Under the pieces are notes generated by a model. That model saw nothing but the letters and a program-made list of their open reading frames with translations. It made no database searches and was not told the DNA's origin. From NCBI GenBank assembly GCA_030447125.1, contig JAUJLZ010000081.1, forward strand, positions 1,966-7,452: 5,487 nucleotides of DNA, in the 5' to 3' direction. Every line of letters begins with the position of its first letter. Positions within the stretch are counted from its first letter, which is position 1. Both the position numbers and the translations under genes were made by a program. Shown piece after piece: positions 1 through 5,487 of this stretch. This DNA is from Acidimicrobiales bacterium (GTDB lineage Bacteria; Actinomycetota; Acidimicrobiia; Acidimicrobiales; CADCSY01).

Positions 1-62
1 CCCTGGCCTTGTCCCTGCCCCTGGCCTTGCCCTTGGGCCTGGCCCTGTCCCTGCCCCTGCCC
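1..62 (-). repeat. Hexanucleotide tandem repeat encoding (Gly-Gln)n, with an 18-bp higher-order period
   Basis: Plus-strand bases 1-62 are imperfect copies of a CCCTGG-like hexamer, read on the minus strand as alternating Gly and Gln codons (GGG/GGC/GGA and CAG/CAA). Three consecutive 18-bp blocks can be aligned at 1-18, 19-36 and 37-54. Block 1 is CCCTGGCCTTGTCCCTGC; block 2 differs from it at three bases and block 3 at two. One unit carries a GCC (Ala385) in place of a Gly codon. The tract reaches the window edge, so its full length is unknown. Confidence 0.9.
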
Positions 63-1190
63 GGCGGCGGGGCCAGGACCGGGCGGGGTAGCCAGGCGGG
101 CGGTCGAGGACGCCACCGCTGCGGTGGCGGCGGCCGACGCCTCCTGGCCGGCCACCGAGTCGGCGGCCGCTGCCTGCAGACCGGCCGCCTCGGCCAGGGC
201 GGCGCTGGCCGCGGCCCCGTCTCCGGCCTGCAGCCCAGCGGCGGCCTCGCTCAACGCCACCGCCAGCTCGGGATTGCCCACGGCCTGGGTGGCGGCCAGG
301 GCCTCGAGGCGCTCGGCCAAGTCGGCCTGTTCGGCCGGGTCGAGGCCGGCCAGGCCCTGCCCCGCCTGGGCCAGCTGGGCCGCCGCACCTCCCGTCCCGG
401 CGCCGGGCAGGGGTGCCGACTCCACGCTGGCGTCCAAGCCCCGGGTCGCCGCCTTCCCGGCCAGAAACCCGGGGCGAATGGCCGCCGTGAGCTCAGCCGC
501 CGCCCGCTCCAGGGCGGCCTGGGCCAAGGCCAGGTCGGCCGAGCGCTCCAGCTCGCCCGCCAGGGCGTCGAGTCGCTCGGCCGCCGGCGCCGCCGGGAGC
601 CCCATCTCGTCGGCCAGCCGGTCGGCCGCCTCCCGCAGCGCCTCGGCCTCGGCTGCGAGCAGGGCCTGAACACCAGCCCGGTCACGGCGGACACCGTCTT
701 GGGGGTTGGGGGCCAACGCGAGACCCACGGCGAGGGCGAGCAGGCCGGCCCCCACCACCAGGCTCCGGCGGTCGAGGGGGAGGGGCACGACGTCGGCCGC
801 CCGACGGCCGGCCGCAAGGCGTCGGGCCCGGTCCTGCACCCGTCCGGTGAAGGGCAGGTCGCCGGGACCGAGCTCCAGGGCGGTGGCGAAGGCGTCGCCG
901 GTGGCCAGGCCCCGGTCGGCGGCCCGAGCAGCGACGGGGAGCGGGACCCGCAAGAACAACGCGGCGCCCGCCACCACGACGACCACCCCACCGACGACGG
1001 CGGCGGCCACCGGCTCGGGCCAGGCCCATGGCGCCACCCGCCCCAGGACGACGACGACCACGGCCAGGCCCAGGGTGGCGGGCAGCACCATCCCGGCGGT
1101 GGCCAGCCCCCAGGCCAGGCGCAGGCGCCGGGCCACGCCCTCCAGCAACTCGGTCACATTGACCAGGGCGTCGCGACGTACCGGTGGCAT
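1..1190 (-). CDS. Membrane protein with helical region and Gly-Gln repeat tail, DUF4175-like in layout (partial, C-terminus beyond window)
   Basis: An unbroken frame runs from ATG at 1190 to the left edge, showing 396 residues without a stop. Basic residues (RR at 5-6 and 21-22) precede helix 1 at about 29-49. Helix 2 is near 61-80 and helix 3 near 143-160. The 81-142 loop contains AARAADRGLATGDAFATALE at 87-106, which resembles the segment after the second helix in DUF4175-type proteins. Residues 166-360 are Ala/Leu/Glu/Arg-rich, with long stretches compatible with helical or coiled-coil repeats and few aromatics. Residues 377-396 alternate Gly and Gln with one Ala at 385. Topology predicts that everything after helix 3 is extracytoplasmic. 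The ATG lies 2 nt after the permease stop, so expression is probably coupled; no strong ribosome-binding site is visible. The frame keeps G/C-ending codons throughout, supporting real coding over the opposite-strand frames. The function is unknown; the DUF4175 comparison rests on layout and one short motif. Confidence 0.85.
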   Translation of the reverse strand, partial: MPPVRRDALVNVTELLEGVARRLRLAWGLATAGMVLPATLGLAVVVVVLGRVAPWAWPEPVAAAVVGGVVVVVAGAALFLRVPLPVAARAADRGLATGDAFATALELGPGDLPFTGRVQDRARRLAAGRRAADVVPLPLDRRSLVVGAGLLALAVGLALAPNPQDGVRRDRAGVQALLAAEAEALREAADRLADEMGLPAAPAAERLDALAGELERSADLALAQAALERAAAELTAAIRPGFLAGKAATRGLDASVESAPLPGAGTGGAAAQLAQAGQGLAGLDPAEQADLAERLEALAATQAVGNPELAVALSEAAAGLQAGDGAAASAALAEAAGLQAAAADSVAGQEASAAATAAVASSTARLATPPGPGPAAGQGQGQGQAQGQGQGQGQGQ

Positions 1191-1192
1191 GC

Positions 1193-2257
1193 TCAGGCCA
1201 TCCGGGGCGATGGCGTCCGTAGCCGCCGGGCGGCGAGGAGGAAGGCGGCGGCGGCCACGGCGCCGAGCACCAGAGCCGACCACAGCCAGAAGGCCACCCC
1301 GTCGTCGGCCTGATCGCCAGCTGGGAAGAAGCCCCCCTGGCCGTCGGGAAACATCGGGGCGGCGCTCACGAACCCGTCGGGACCCTCGATGAAGCCACCA
1401 GCCGGGCCGACGAACTCCTCGGGGCCGATGACGCCCGGCCCCTCCGCGAAGCCCTGATCGAAGGCCACGTCGTTGCGCTCCACTTCGGCCAGCAGGGCCC
1501 GCATGGGCTCCAGCGGGGAGGTGACGCTGCCGTCGAAGGCCTGCTGGCCGGTGGCATCGGCCGCGGCCAGGAAGGGGTTGAGGGTGAGCACGGCCAGCGG
1601 CGGTCGGTGGGGCTCGGGCTCGTCGTCGAACACCGCCTGGGCGCCGTAGACCATCACCGTTCCGAGCGTCAGGAACAGGGTGGCGGCGTAGGCCAACACC
1701 ATGGCCGCCTGGGTGCGTCGGGTCATGCTCGAGCAGGCCAGGGCCAAGCAGGCCACCACCAGGCCCGTCGCCAGCACCACGGCCACGCCCCGGGCCATCT
1801 GGCCCACGCTCACCCCACCGAGGACGAAGGACACGCCGAGCAGGGGCAGGGTGGCGAGCACCAGGAGGGTGACGAAGGCCAACGACGACAGGAGCTTGCC
1901 GGTCAGGATCGCTCGGGGGTCGAGCAGGCTCACCTGGAGGGGCACCAGCGTCTGGCGCTCCCGCTCCCCGGTGATGGCGTCGGCCGTGAGACCGGGGACG
2001 ATGAAGCACACCAGCAACAGCATGAAGAACAGCAACGTCTCGAACAGGCTGCGCCCGAGCCGGGCTGACTGGGTGGCCACCAACCCGCCGGAAAAGGCGT
2101 CGAGGCCGGCCGACGAGAGGGCCGAGTAGACGACCTGGAGGATGAGGGCGAGGATGACCAGGTAGACGGTGAGCACGATGGTGGCCCGCCGGGTGCGCAG
2201 CCGCTCCTTGAGCTCACGAGCCAGGACCGGGTTCAGCGGGCGCCGGAGCAGCGTCAT
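1193..2257 (-). CDS. ABC-2 type transporter, permease subunit
   Basis: This 354-residue integral membrane protein is the probable channel-forming partner of the preceding ATPase. Six hydrophobic segments are visible at about 25-47, 69-92, 124-146, 155-177, 185-207 and 322-343. The cytoplasmic loop after helix 2 carries ADAITGERERQTLVPLQVSL at 92-111 and then ILTGKLLSS, the hallmark of ABC-2 permeases (a GERE-x-TL element followed by GKL). NPFLAAADA at 227-235 is also typical after helix 5. The loop between helices 5 and 6 (about 208-321) is long for the family, acidic and Gly/Pro/Phe-rich, with a 14-residue tandem repeat at 278-305; positive-inside logic puts it outside the membrane. The ATG at 2257 overlaps the ATPase TGA and has a good ribosome-binding site 7 nt upstream. 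A frame extending upstream to 2929 is only antisense-like read-through. The assignment as ABC-2 permease is firm; the transported molecule is unknown. Confidence 0.95.
   Translation of the reverse strand: MTLLRRPLNPVLARELKERLRTRRATIVLTVYLVILALILQVVYSALSSAGLDAFSGGLVATQSARLGRSLFETLLFFMLLLVCFIVPGLTADAITGERERQTLVPLQVSLLDPRAILTGKLLSSLAFVTLLVLATLPLLGVSFVLGGVSVGQMARGVAVVLATGLVVACLALACSSMTRRTQAAMVLAYAATLFLTLGTVMVYGAQAVFDDEPEPHRPPLAVLTLNPFLAAADATGQQAFDGSVTSPLEPMRALLAEVERNDVAFDQGFAEGPGVIGPEEFVGPAGGFIEGPDGFVSAAPMFPDGQGGFFPAGDQADDGVAFWLWSALVLGAVAAAAFLLAARRLRTPSPRMA
1343..1426 (-). repeat. Tandem 42-bp / 14-residue repeat inside the permease loop
   Basis: Permease residues 278-291 (GPEEFVGPAGGFIE) and 292-305 (GPDGFVSAAPMFPD) align without gaps. 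Gly, Pro, Phe, Val, Ala and Phe are identical at positions 1, 2, 5, 6, 9 and 12 of the unit, and position 14 is acidic in both. At DNA level 24 of 42 bases match, with 14 of 17 at the end coding for the start of each unit. A degenerate third unit may begin at Gly306 (GQGGFF). Confidence 0.6.
2254..2257 (-). other. ATGA start/stop overlap between ATPase and permease genes
   Basis: The minus-strand ATG at 2257-2255 overlaps the TGA at 2256-2254. This is the same arrangement as at the preceding gene junction and suggests matched production of the two transporter subunits. Confidence 0.9.
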
Positions 2258-3180
2258 TGGACGACCCCTTTGGTGATGCGCAAGAACAGGTCCTCGAGGC
2301 CCGAGCTGGTCTCGGTGAACTCCACCACCGGCAGGCCCTCGGCCACCAGTCGAGCCAGCAGGGCCTGCTGGTCGGCCTCGGTGACCACGGCGTGCTCCTG
2401 CACCTCGCCCCCGGCCAGGCGGACCCGGATGGTGCGGCCGCCGCCGAGCTGGTCGCCGATGGAACGGGGGGTGCCCACCGCCAGCAGCCGGCCCGCCTCC
2501 ATGATCGCCACCTCGGTGCACATCTCCTCGAGCTCGGCCAGGATGTGGGAGCTGATCACCACGGTCTTGCCCATGGCCCGCAGCTCCACCAGCAGCTCGC
2601 GCAGTTCCACCCGGGCTCTCGGGTCGAGGCCGCTGGCGGGCTCGTCGAGCACCAGCACCGCGGGGTCGTGCACGAGGGCCCGGGCCAGGCTGAGGCGCTG
2701 TTTCATTCCCCGCGACAGCGAGTCGACCATGGCGTCGCGCTTGGCCGCCAGGTCGACCAGCTCCAAGAGGCCGTCGATCAGCGCCGGCCACGAGGGCCGG
2801 GGGATCCGGTAGGCGCCGGCGAAGAAGGCCAGGTACTCGTGCACCCGCAGGTTGTCGTAGACGCCCATGACGTCGGGCATGTAACCGAGCTTGGCTCGCA
2901 CCCCCCGCGGGTCGGTGGCCGGGTCGCACCCGGCGATCTCCACCCGCCCCGCCGTGGGGCTGAGCAGCGAGGCGAGGGCGAGGAAAGTGGTGCTCTTGCC
3001 CGCCCCGTTGGGCCCGATGAGCCCGAAGACCGCCCCCCGGGTGACCGTCATATCAAGGTCGCGCACGGCGTAGAGATCGCCGTAACGTTTGGTCAGTCCC
3101 TCCACCTTGACGACCAGGTCGGGGACAGATGCATCTTCGACCTCGCCGGCGGCGCCCGTCGCCGTCTCGACCGTGGTCAT
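2254..3180 (-). CDS. ABC-2 type transporter, ATP-binding subunit
   Basis: This 308-residue protein is a complete nucleotide-binding subunit that would power the permease encoded next to it from the cytoplasmic face. The motifs occur in order: Walker A GPNGAGKST at 56-64; the Q-loop region GYMPDVMGVYDNL at 99-111, with Asp103 where Gln is usual; the signature LSRGMKQRL at 155-163; Walker B VLVLDEP at 175-181; the D-loop SGLDP at 183-187; and the H-loop His212. The GYMPD and LSRGM variants are familiar in ATPases of the GldA/CcmA-like ABC-2 group. The last 75 or so residues (GGGRTIRVRLAGGE onward) form the usual C-terminal extension, ending ETSSGLEDLFLRITKG. The ATG at 3180 is chosen because it overlaps the upstream TGA (ATGA) and gives the normal family length; the 29 extra residues available upstream read as antisense-like composition. 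A weak GGGG lies 8 nt upstream. The stop overlaps the permease ATG. The substrate cannot be predicted. Confidence 0.97.
   Translation of the reverse strand: MTTVETATGAAGEVEDASVPDLVVKVEGLTKRYGDLYAVRDLDMTVTRGAVFGLIGPNGAGKSTTFLALASLLSPTAGRVEIAGCDPATDPRGVRAKLGYMPDVMGVYDNLRVHEYLAFFAGAYRIPRPSWPALIDGLLELVDLAAKRDAMVDSLSRGMKQRLSLARALVHDPAVLVLDEPASGLDPRARVELRELLVELRAMGKTVVISSHILAELEEMCTEVAIMEAGRLLAVGTPRSIGDQLGGGRTIRVRLAGGEVQEHAVVTEADQQALLARLVAEGLPVVEFTETSSGLEDLFLRITKGVVQ
2265..2271 (-). promoter_or_regulatory. Ribosome-binding site of the permease gene
   Basis: The minus strand reads AAAGGGG followed by 7 nt and then ATG at 2257. It lies inside the last codons of the ATPase gene. It is the clearest Shine-Dalgarno-like element in the window and, with the ATGA overlap, supports the permease start. 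Confidence 0.6.
3177..3180 (-). other. ATGA start/stop overlap between accessory protein and ATPase genes
   Basis: On the minus strand the ATG at 3180-3178 and the TGA at 3179-3177 share two bases (ATGA). Such overlaps usually couple re-initiation to termination. The arrangement fixes the ATPase start and ties its output to that of the accessory protein. Confidence 0.85.
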
Positions 3181-5417
3181 GACGCCGGCCCCAGCGTGAC
3201 CACCGTGGAGGTGGCCAGGGCATAGGGGTCGAGCATCCCGAAAACGGCAGCCCGGGCCCGTACCCACACCACGCCGGCCTCGACCGCCTCGGGCGCCAGG
3301 GCGTGCTCGGCGACCGGTCCGAACATCTGGGGGCCGGGACCAGCGAAGCCAAAGCCAGGCTGGCCGGGGCCAGCCACGTCGCCACCCGGTCCGTCCCGGT
3401 CAGAGGCACCTCCGGCGGTCATCTCCCGCCAGGCGCCGTCGCTCCAGGTCTCGAGGGCCAAGACCTCCGGCGCCCGCACCACCAGGGCGGCGGGATCGAC
3501 GGCCGGCGCCACTTCGCTTGCCGTGGGAAGCGTCAGGCGGAACACCACGGGTGCGGTCTCGTCGAACATGCCGCCGTTCAGGAAGGGGCCCCGGACGGTC
3601 GTGGTCCCCACGGCGGGACTCACCAGGCCGGCCGGTCCCGACACCACCGGTCCCGTGGCCACCATCAGGGTGCGGCCGGAGAGCGAGGAGCCGGGCACGT
3701 CGAGGGGGGGGACGTAGTCTCGGGTCCACCCGGCGGCCACCACGGTGCCCGGCGCCAGCACGTCGGCGCCCGCCGACGCCTCGAACTCGCTCCACAGCGG
3801 GAAGGCCACCACCGAGTCGGGATCGGGGCTGGCGTTGAAGCCGGACGCCTCCGGCCACGCCTCGGCGGCGGGGCCAGGAAAGGGATCGCCGTCGGAGGAG
3901 ACCTCCAGGCTCCACGTCCGCTCCTCGCCCGCCTCCAGCCGGCCGATGGCCTCGCCCGACTGGTCTTGGAGCACGGCCACCTCTTCGAGGGCGAAGGGCA
4001 GGGTGTTGCGGACGGTGCCCTCGACCGTGGTGGCGTCGGTGGCGGTGGCGGTCACCTCCAGACGTCCCTCCAGGGCGACCGGTCCCGACGCCCGGTGCAC
4101 CCCGAACTGCCCGACATCGAGCTGCTGGGTGATGCTGGTGCCCGCGGAGGCGAGGGTGGCCCGCAGCTGGGCCGGTGGCCCTCCTGACGACACCGCCCGT
4201 CCCGCCGGGGCCCACCGGCGGGGGTAGGCCACCTCGACCAGACCGCCGCCGGGCGACACCAGGCCCACGCTGGTGGTCGCCACCCCGCCGGCGTCGGTGA
4301 CGTGCACCACGGTGGCATGCCCGGCCGTGGTGCCGCCCCGCGCCTCCCGCCCGGCTGCATAGCTGGCGGCGGTGAAGACCAGGGCCACCAGGGGCACGGC
4401 CACCCAGCCCAGCTCACCCCGGCCCCGGCGGCGCAGGATGGTGAGGGTGAGGGGCACGGCCACCAGCACGTAGGCGACGAGGAAGCCCACCAGCCAGCCC
4501 AGGCGGGGGATGCGCAGACCGGCGTCGGTGGCCAGGGCGCCGTCGAGGGGAAAGCCCCCGAAGAACTGGTTGCCCTGGCCGGAGGCGACCGGCGTGGGCT
4601 CGACCAGGCCGGCCCAGTTCCCGGCGGCCATGGCCCCGTCGGTGACCCGCACCTCCCCGAGCCCAGCCGCCACGCGCGGTCGCCCATCCGGCTGCCAGTC
4701 GGCGGGCAGCCCGGCGATCTGGTCGCCTGGTGCGCTGTCGACCAGGAGGAAGCCACCTTCGCCCACCCAGGCCAGGATGCCCGCCCGGGCCGCCTCGTCG
4801 AGCGCAGCCAGGTCGTCGGGGGCCGCCCCCACCACGTCGAGCGCAGCCAGGCTGGCCGGAGCGGCGGCCAGTTCAGCGGGACCGAGGGCGCTGAAGCGCG
4901 CCGTGCCGACGTCGACGGCCAGGGGTGCCGCCGCCGGGGCGTCACGCCCGCCCAGCACCCCGGCCAGCAGTCCCACCAACTCCTGGTCACTCGTGGGCTG
5001 CACACCAGCCGACCCCCGGGCCACCTCGACACCGTCCTGGCGCAGGACGGCGACGACATCGGTCCGGCCCGCCCCGGTGTTGGTGGGCGCCACCACCACG
5101 ACCTCCTTGACCGTTCCCCCGGGCGCTTCGACGGGCACGACCACGGTCACGGCATCGCCGAAGCCGGCGCTGGCCTGCACCTCGAGCTCACCCCGGAGCA
5201 AGCGATCGGCGGCGATGCGCACCCGCACCGGCACCGGCACACCGGCCCGGTAGGAGCCGGCGTAGCCGCCATCGACTTCGAGCACCGTGGCCGCCGAGGC
5301 CGGCGCCGGCGACGCCACCAGCGCCACCACCACGAGCACCGTGGCCAGGGTGGCGGCCGCGAACCGACGGAGGTACACGTCGCTTCGACGTTCGAGTGCG
5401 GCCAAAGGTTCCACCAA
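3177..5417 (-). CDS. Secreted, membrane-anchored accessory protein of an ABC-2 transporter operon, with a GATase1-like segment
   Basis: This frame encodes 746 residues with the layout of an envelope accessory protein. Residues 15-42 form a signal peptide: basic YLRR, a hydrophobic core, then ASA for cleavage near residue 42. Residues 43-140 are beta-rich (GGYAGSYRAGVPVPVRV, RGELEV) and look Ig-like. Residues 145-290 resemble a GATase1-like fold, including LDEAARAGILAWVGEGGFLL near 206-225; no catalytic Cys is seen, so a binding role is more likely than amidotransferase activity. Two membrane helices follow at about 307-328 and 336-357, joined by a basic loop (RRRGRG), which places both the N- and C-terminal parts outside. 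The C-terminal half is beta-rich, with a Gly/Pro/Phe insert at 676-701. Its TGA overlaps the start of the ATPase gene, so the two are probably coupled. The start is uncertain: TTG at 5417 and GTG at 5414 follow a TGA at 5421-5423, while GTG at 5378 would give a more usual 29-residue signal peptide. The family is recognised by architecture only, and the substrate is unknown. Confidence 0.85.
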   Translation of the reverse strand: MVEPLAALERRSDVYLRRFAAATLATVLVVVALVASPAPASAATVLEVDGGYAGSYRAGVPVPVRVRIAADRLLRGELEVQASAGFGDAVTVVVPVEAPGGTVKEVVVVAPTNTGAGRTDVVAVLRQDGVEVARGSAGVQPTSDQELVGLLAGVLGGRDAPAAAPLAVDVGTARFSALGPAELAAAPASLAALDVVGAAPDDLAALDEAARAGILAWVGEGGFLLVDSAPGDQIAGLPADWQPDGRPRVAAGLGEVRVTDGAMAAGNWAGLVEPTPVASGQGNQFFGGFPLDGALATDAGLRIPRLGWLVGFLVAYVLVAVPLTLTILRRRGRGELGWVAVPLVALVFTAASYAAGREARGGTTAGHATVVHVTDAGGVATTSVGLVSPGGGLVEVAYPRRWAPAGRAVSSGGPPAQLRATLASAGTSITQQLDVGQFGVHRASGPVALEGRLEVTATATDATTVEGTVRNTLPFALEEVAVLQDQSGEAIGRLEAGEERTWSLEVSSDGDPFPGPAAEAWPEASGFNASPDPDSVVAFPLWSEFEASAGADVLAPGTVVAAGWTRDYVPPLDVPGSSLSGRTLMVATGPVVSGPAGLVSPAVGTTTVRGPFLNGGMFDETAPVVFRLTLPTASEVAPAVDPAALVVRAPEVLALETWSDGAWREMTAGGASDRDGPGGDVAGPGQPGFGFAGPGPQMFGPVAEHALAPEAVEAGVVWVRARAAVFGMLDPYALATSTVVTLGPAS

Positions 5418-5418
5418 C

Positions 5419-5430
5419 CCTCATGTGAGG
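5419..5430. promoter_or_regulatory. Short inverted repeat at the first gene's start
   Basis: CCTCA and TGAGG form perfect 5-bp arms around a TG centre, immediately before the possible TTG/GTG starts. It could be a small operator or simply the coincidence of a GAGG ribosome-binding sequence with a CCTC. On the minus strand its GAGG lies only about 1 nt before the TTG and 4 nt before the GTG, closer than usual. Confidence 0.2.
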
Positions 5431-5486
5431 CCCGATGCGTGGTGCGTCCGAGTGAGTATCACACGGTCGACGGCCAAGCTGTTGGT
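5421..5486 (-). CDS. Possible last codons of an upstream gene (partial, hypothetical)
   Basis: One minus-strand frame is open from the right edge for 21 codons and ends at TGA 5421-5423. Sixteen of the 21 codons end in G or C, most strongly at the edge (TNSLAVDRV). This could be the tail of a further operon gene running straight into the accessory-protein gene. The stretch is too short to identify, and its base composition is less GC-rich than the genes, so a non-coding leader is about as likely. Confidence 0.25.
   Translation of the reverse strand, partial: TNSLAVDRVILTRTHHASGLT
5455..5460 (-). promoter_or_regulatory. Weak -10-like hexamer upstream of the operon
   Basis: The minus strand reads GATACT here, in the least GC-rich patch of the window and about 38 nt before the TTG at 5417. 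No convincing -35 element is seen at 16-18 nt; a TTGGCC lies only 11 nt upstream. It would be a promoter only if no gene runs in from the right edge. Confidence 0.2.
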
Positions 5487-5487
5487 G

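Noticed and set aside
9..1313. 434-codon plus-strand open frame rich in Gly, Arg and Gln
   Set aside because: It is antisense to the fourth gene and runs into the permease gene. It has no membrane or domain pattern and composition typical of GC-rich shadow frames, while the minus strand has coherent helices and junctions.
2258..2929. Upstream extension of the permease frame to 578 codons
   Set aside because: The added part overlaps the ATPase gene out of frame and is Arg/Gly/Ala-rich without structure. The ATG at 2257 has both a ribosome-binding site and the ATGA overlap.
2257..3225. 322-codon plus-strand open frame
   Set aside because: It lies exactly antisense to the ATPase gene, whose Walker A, signature and Walker B motifs settle the coding strand. 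The His/Gln/Gly-rich translation is a typical shadow.
3181..3267. 29-residue N-terminal extension of the ATPase from 3267
   Set aside because: It would overlap the accessory-protein gene, is Cys/His/Gly-rich unlike family N-termini, and ATG 3180 gives normal family length.
3303..4187. 294-codon plus-strand open frame, with other overlapping plus frames
   Set aside because: It is antisense to the accessory-protein gene, with His/Gly/Arg-rich composition and no recognisable domain.
4510..5253. 247-codon plus-strand frame rich in Ser, Thr, Ala and Pro
   Set aside because: It could be mistaken for a secreted wall protein, but it lacks a signal peptide and mirrors the GATase-like region and N-terminal domain of the minus-strand gene.
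5188..5424. 78-codon minus-strand frame starting at ATG 5424
   Set aside because: After the first dozen residues it becomes Gly/Arg/Ala-rich, out of frame with the signal peptide and first domain of the real gene. It is kept only as a start-site question.

Overview
The window is very GC-rich DNA (well over 70 % G+C by eye). Its codons end mostly in G or C, the proteins are rich in Ala, Val, Gly and Arg, and genes touch or overlap. This fits a high-GC bacterium, most likely an actinobacterium. An Acidimicrobiia-type lineage would be compatible, but that is inference and no marker gene is present.

All convincing genes lie on the minus strand and form one compact operon, read from right to left. 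(1) 5417-3177: a secreted, membrane-anchored protein with a signal peptide, a beta-rich N-terminal domain, a glutamine-amidotransferase-like (GATase1-like) segment, two membrane helices and a large extracytoplasmic C-terminal half. (2) 3180-2254: the ATP-binding subunit of an ABC-2 type transporter. (3) 2257-1193: the six-helix ABC-2 permease, with an unusual Gly/Pro/Phe-rich extracytoplasmic loop. (4) 1190 to beyond position 1: a membrane protein with three predicted N-terminal helices, a long Ala/Leu/Glu-rich helical region and a (Gly-Gln)n tail, cut by the window edge. Genes 1/2 and 2/3 overlap by ATGA, and genes 3/4 are 2 nt apart. The set therefore looks co-transcribed and translationally coupled.

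Taken together, the set looks like an ABC-2 export or envelope-remodelling complex: an ATPase and a permease with two accessory envelope proteins. It parallels in outline the GldA/GldF/GldG arrangement (ATPase, permease, GATase-like auxiliary protein). The fourth gene recalls DUF4175-type proteins, which have N-terminal helices, helical repeats and Gln/Gly-rich tails. The substrate cannot be read from the sequence.

The right edge (5418-5487) holds either a short leader with a weak promoter-like hexamer or the last codons of another gene in the same operon. No RNA genes, CRISPR, insertion sequences or clear terminators were seen. There is no gene-free stretch longer than 300 bases. The large plus-strand open frames are antisense shadows caused by base composition.
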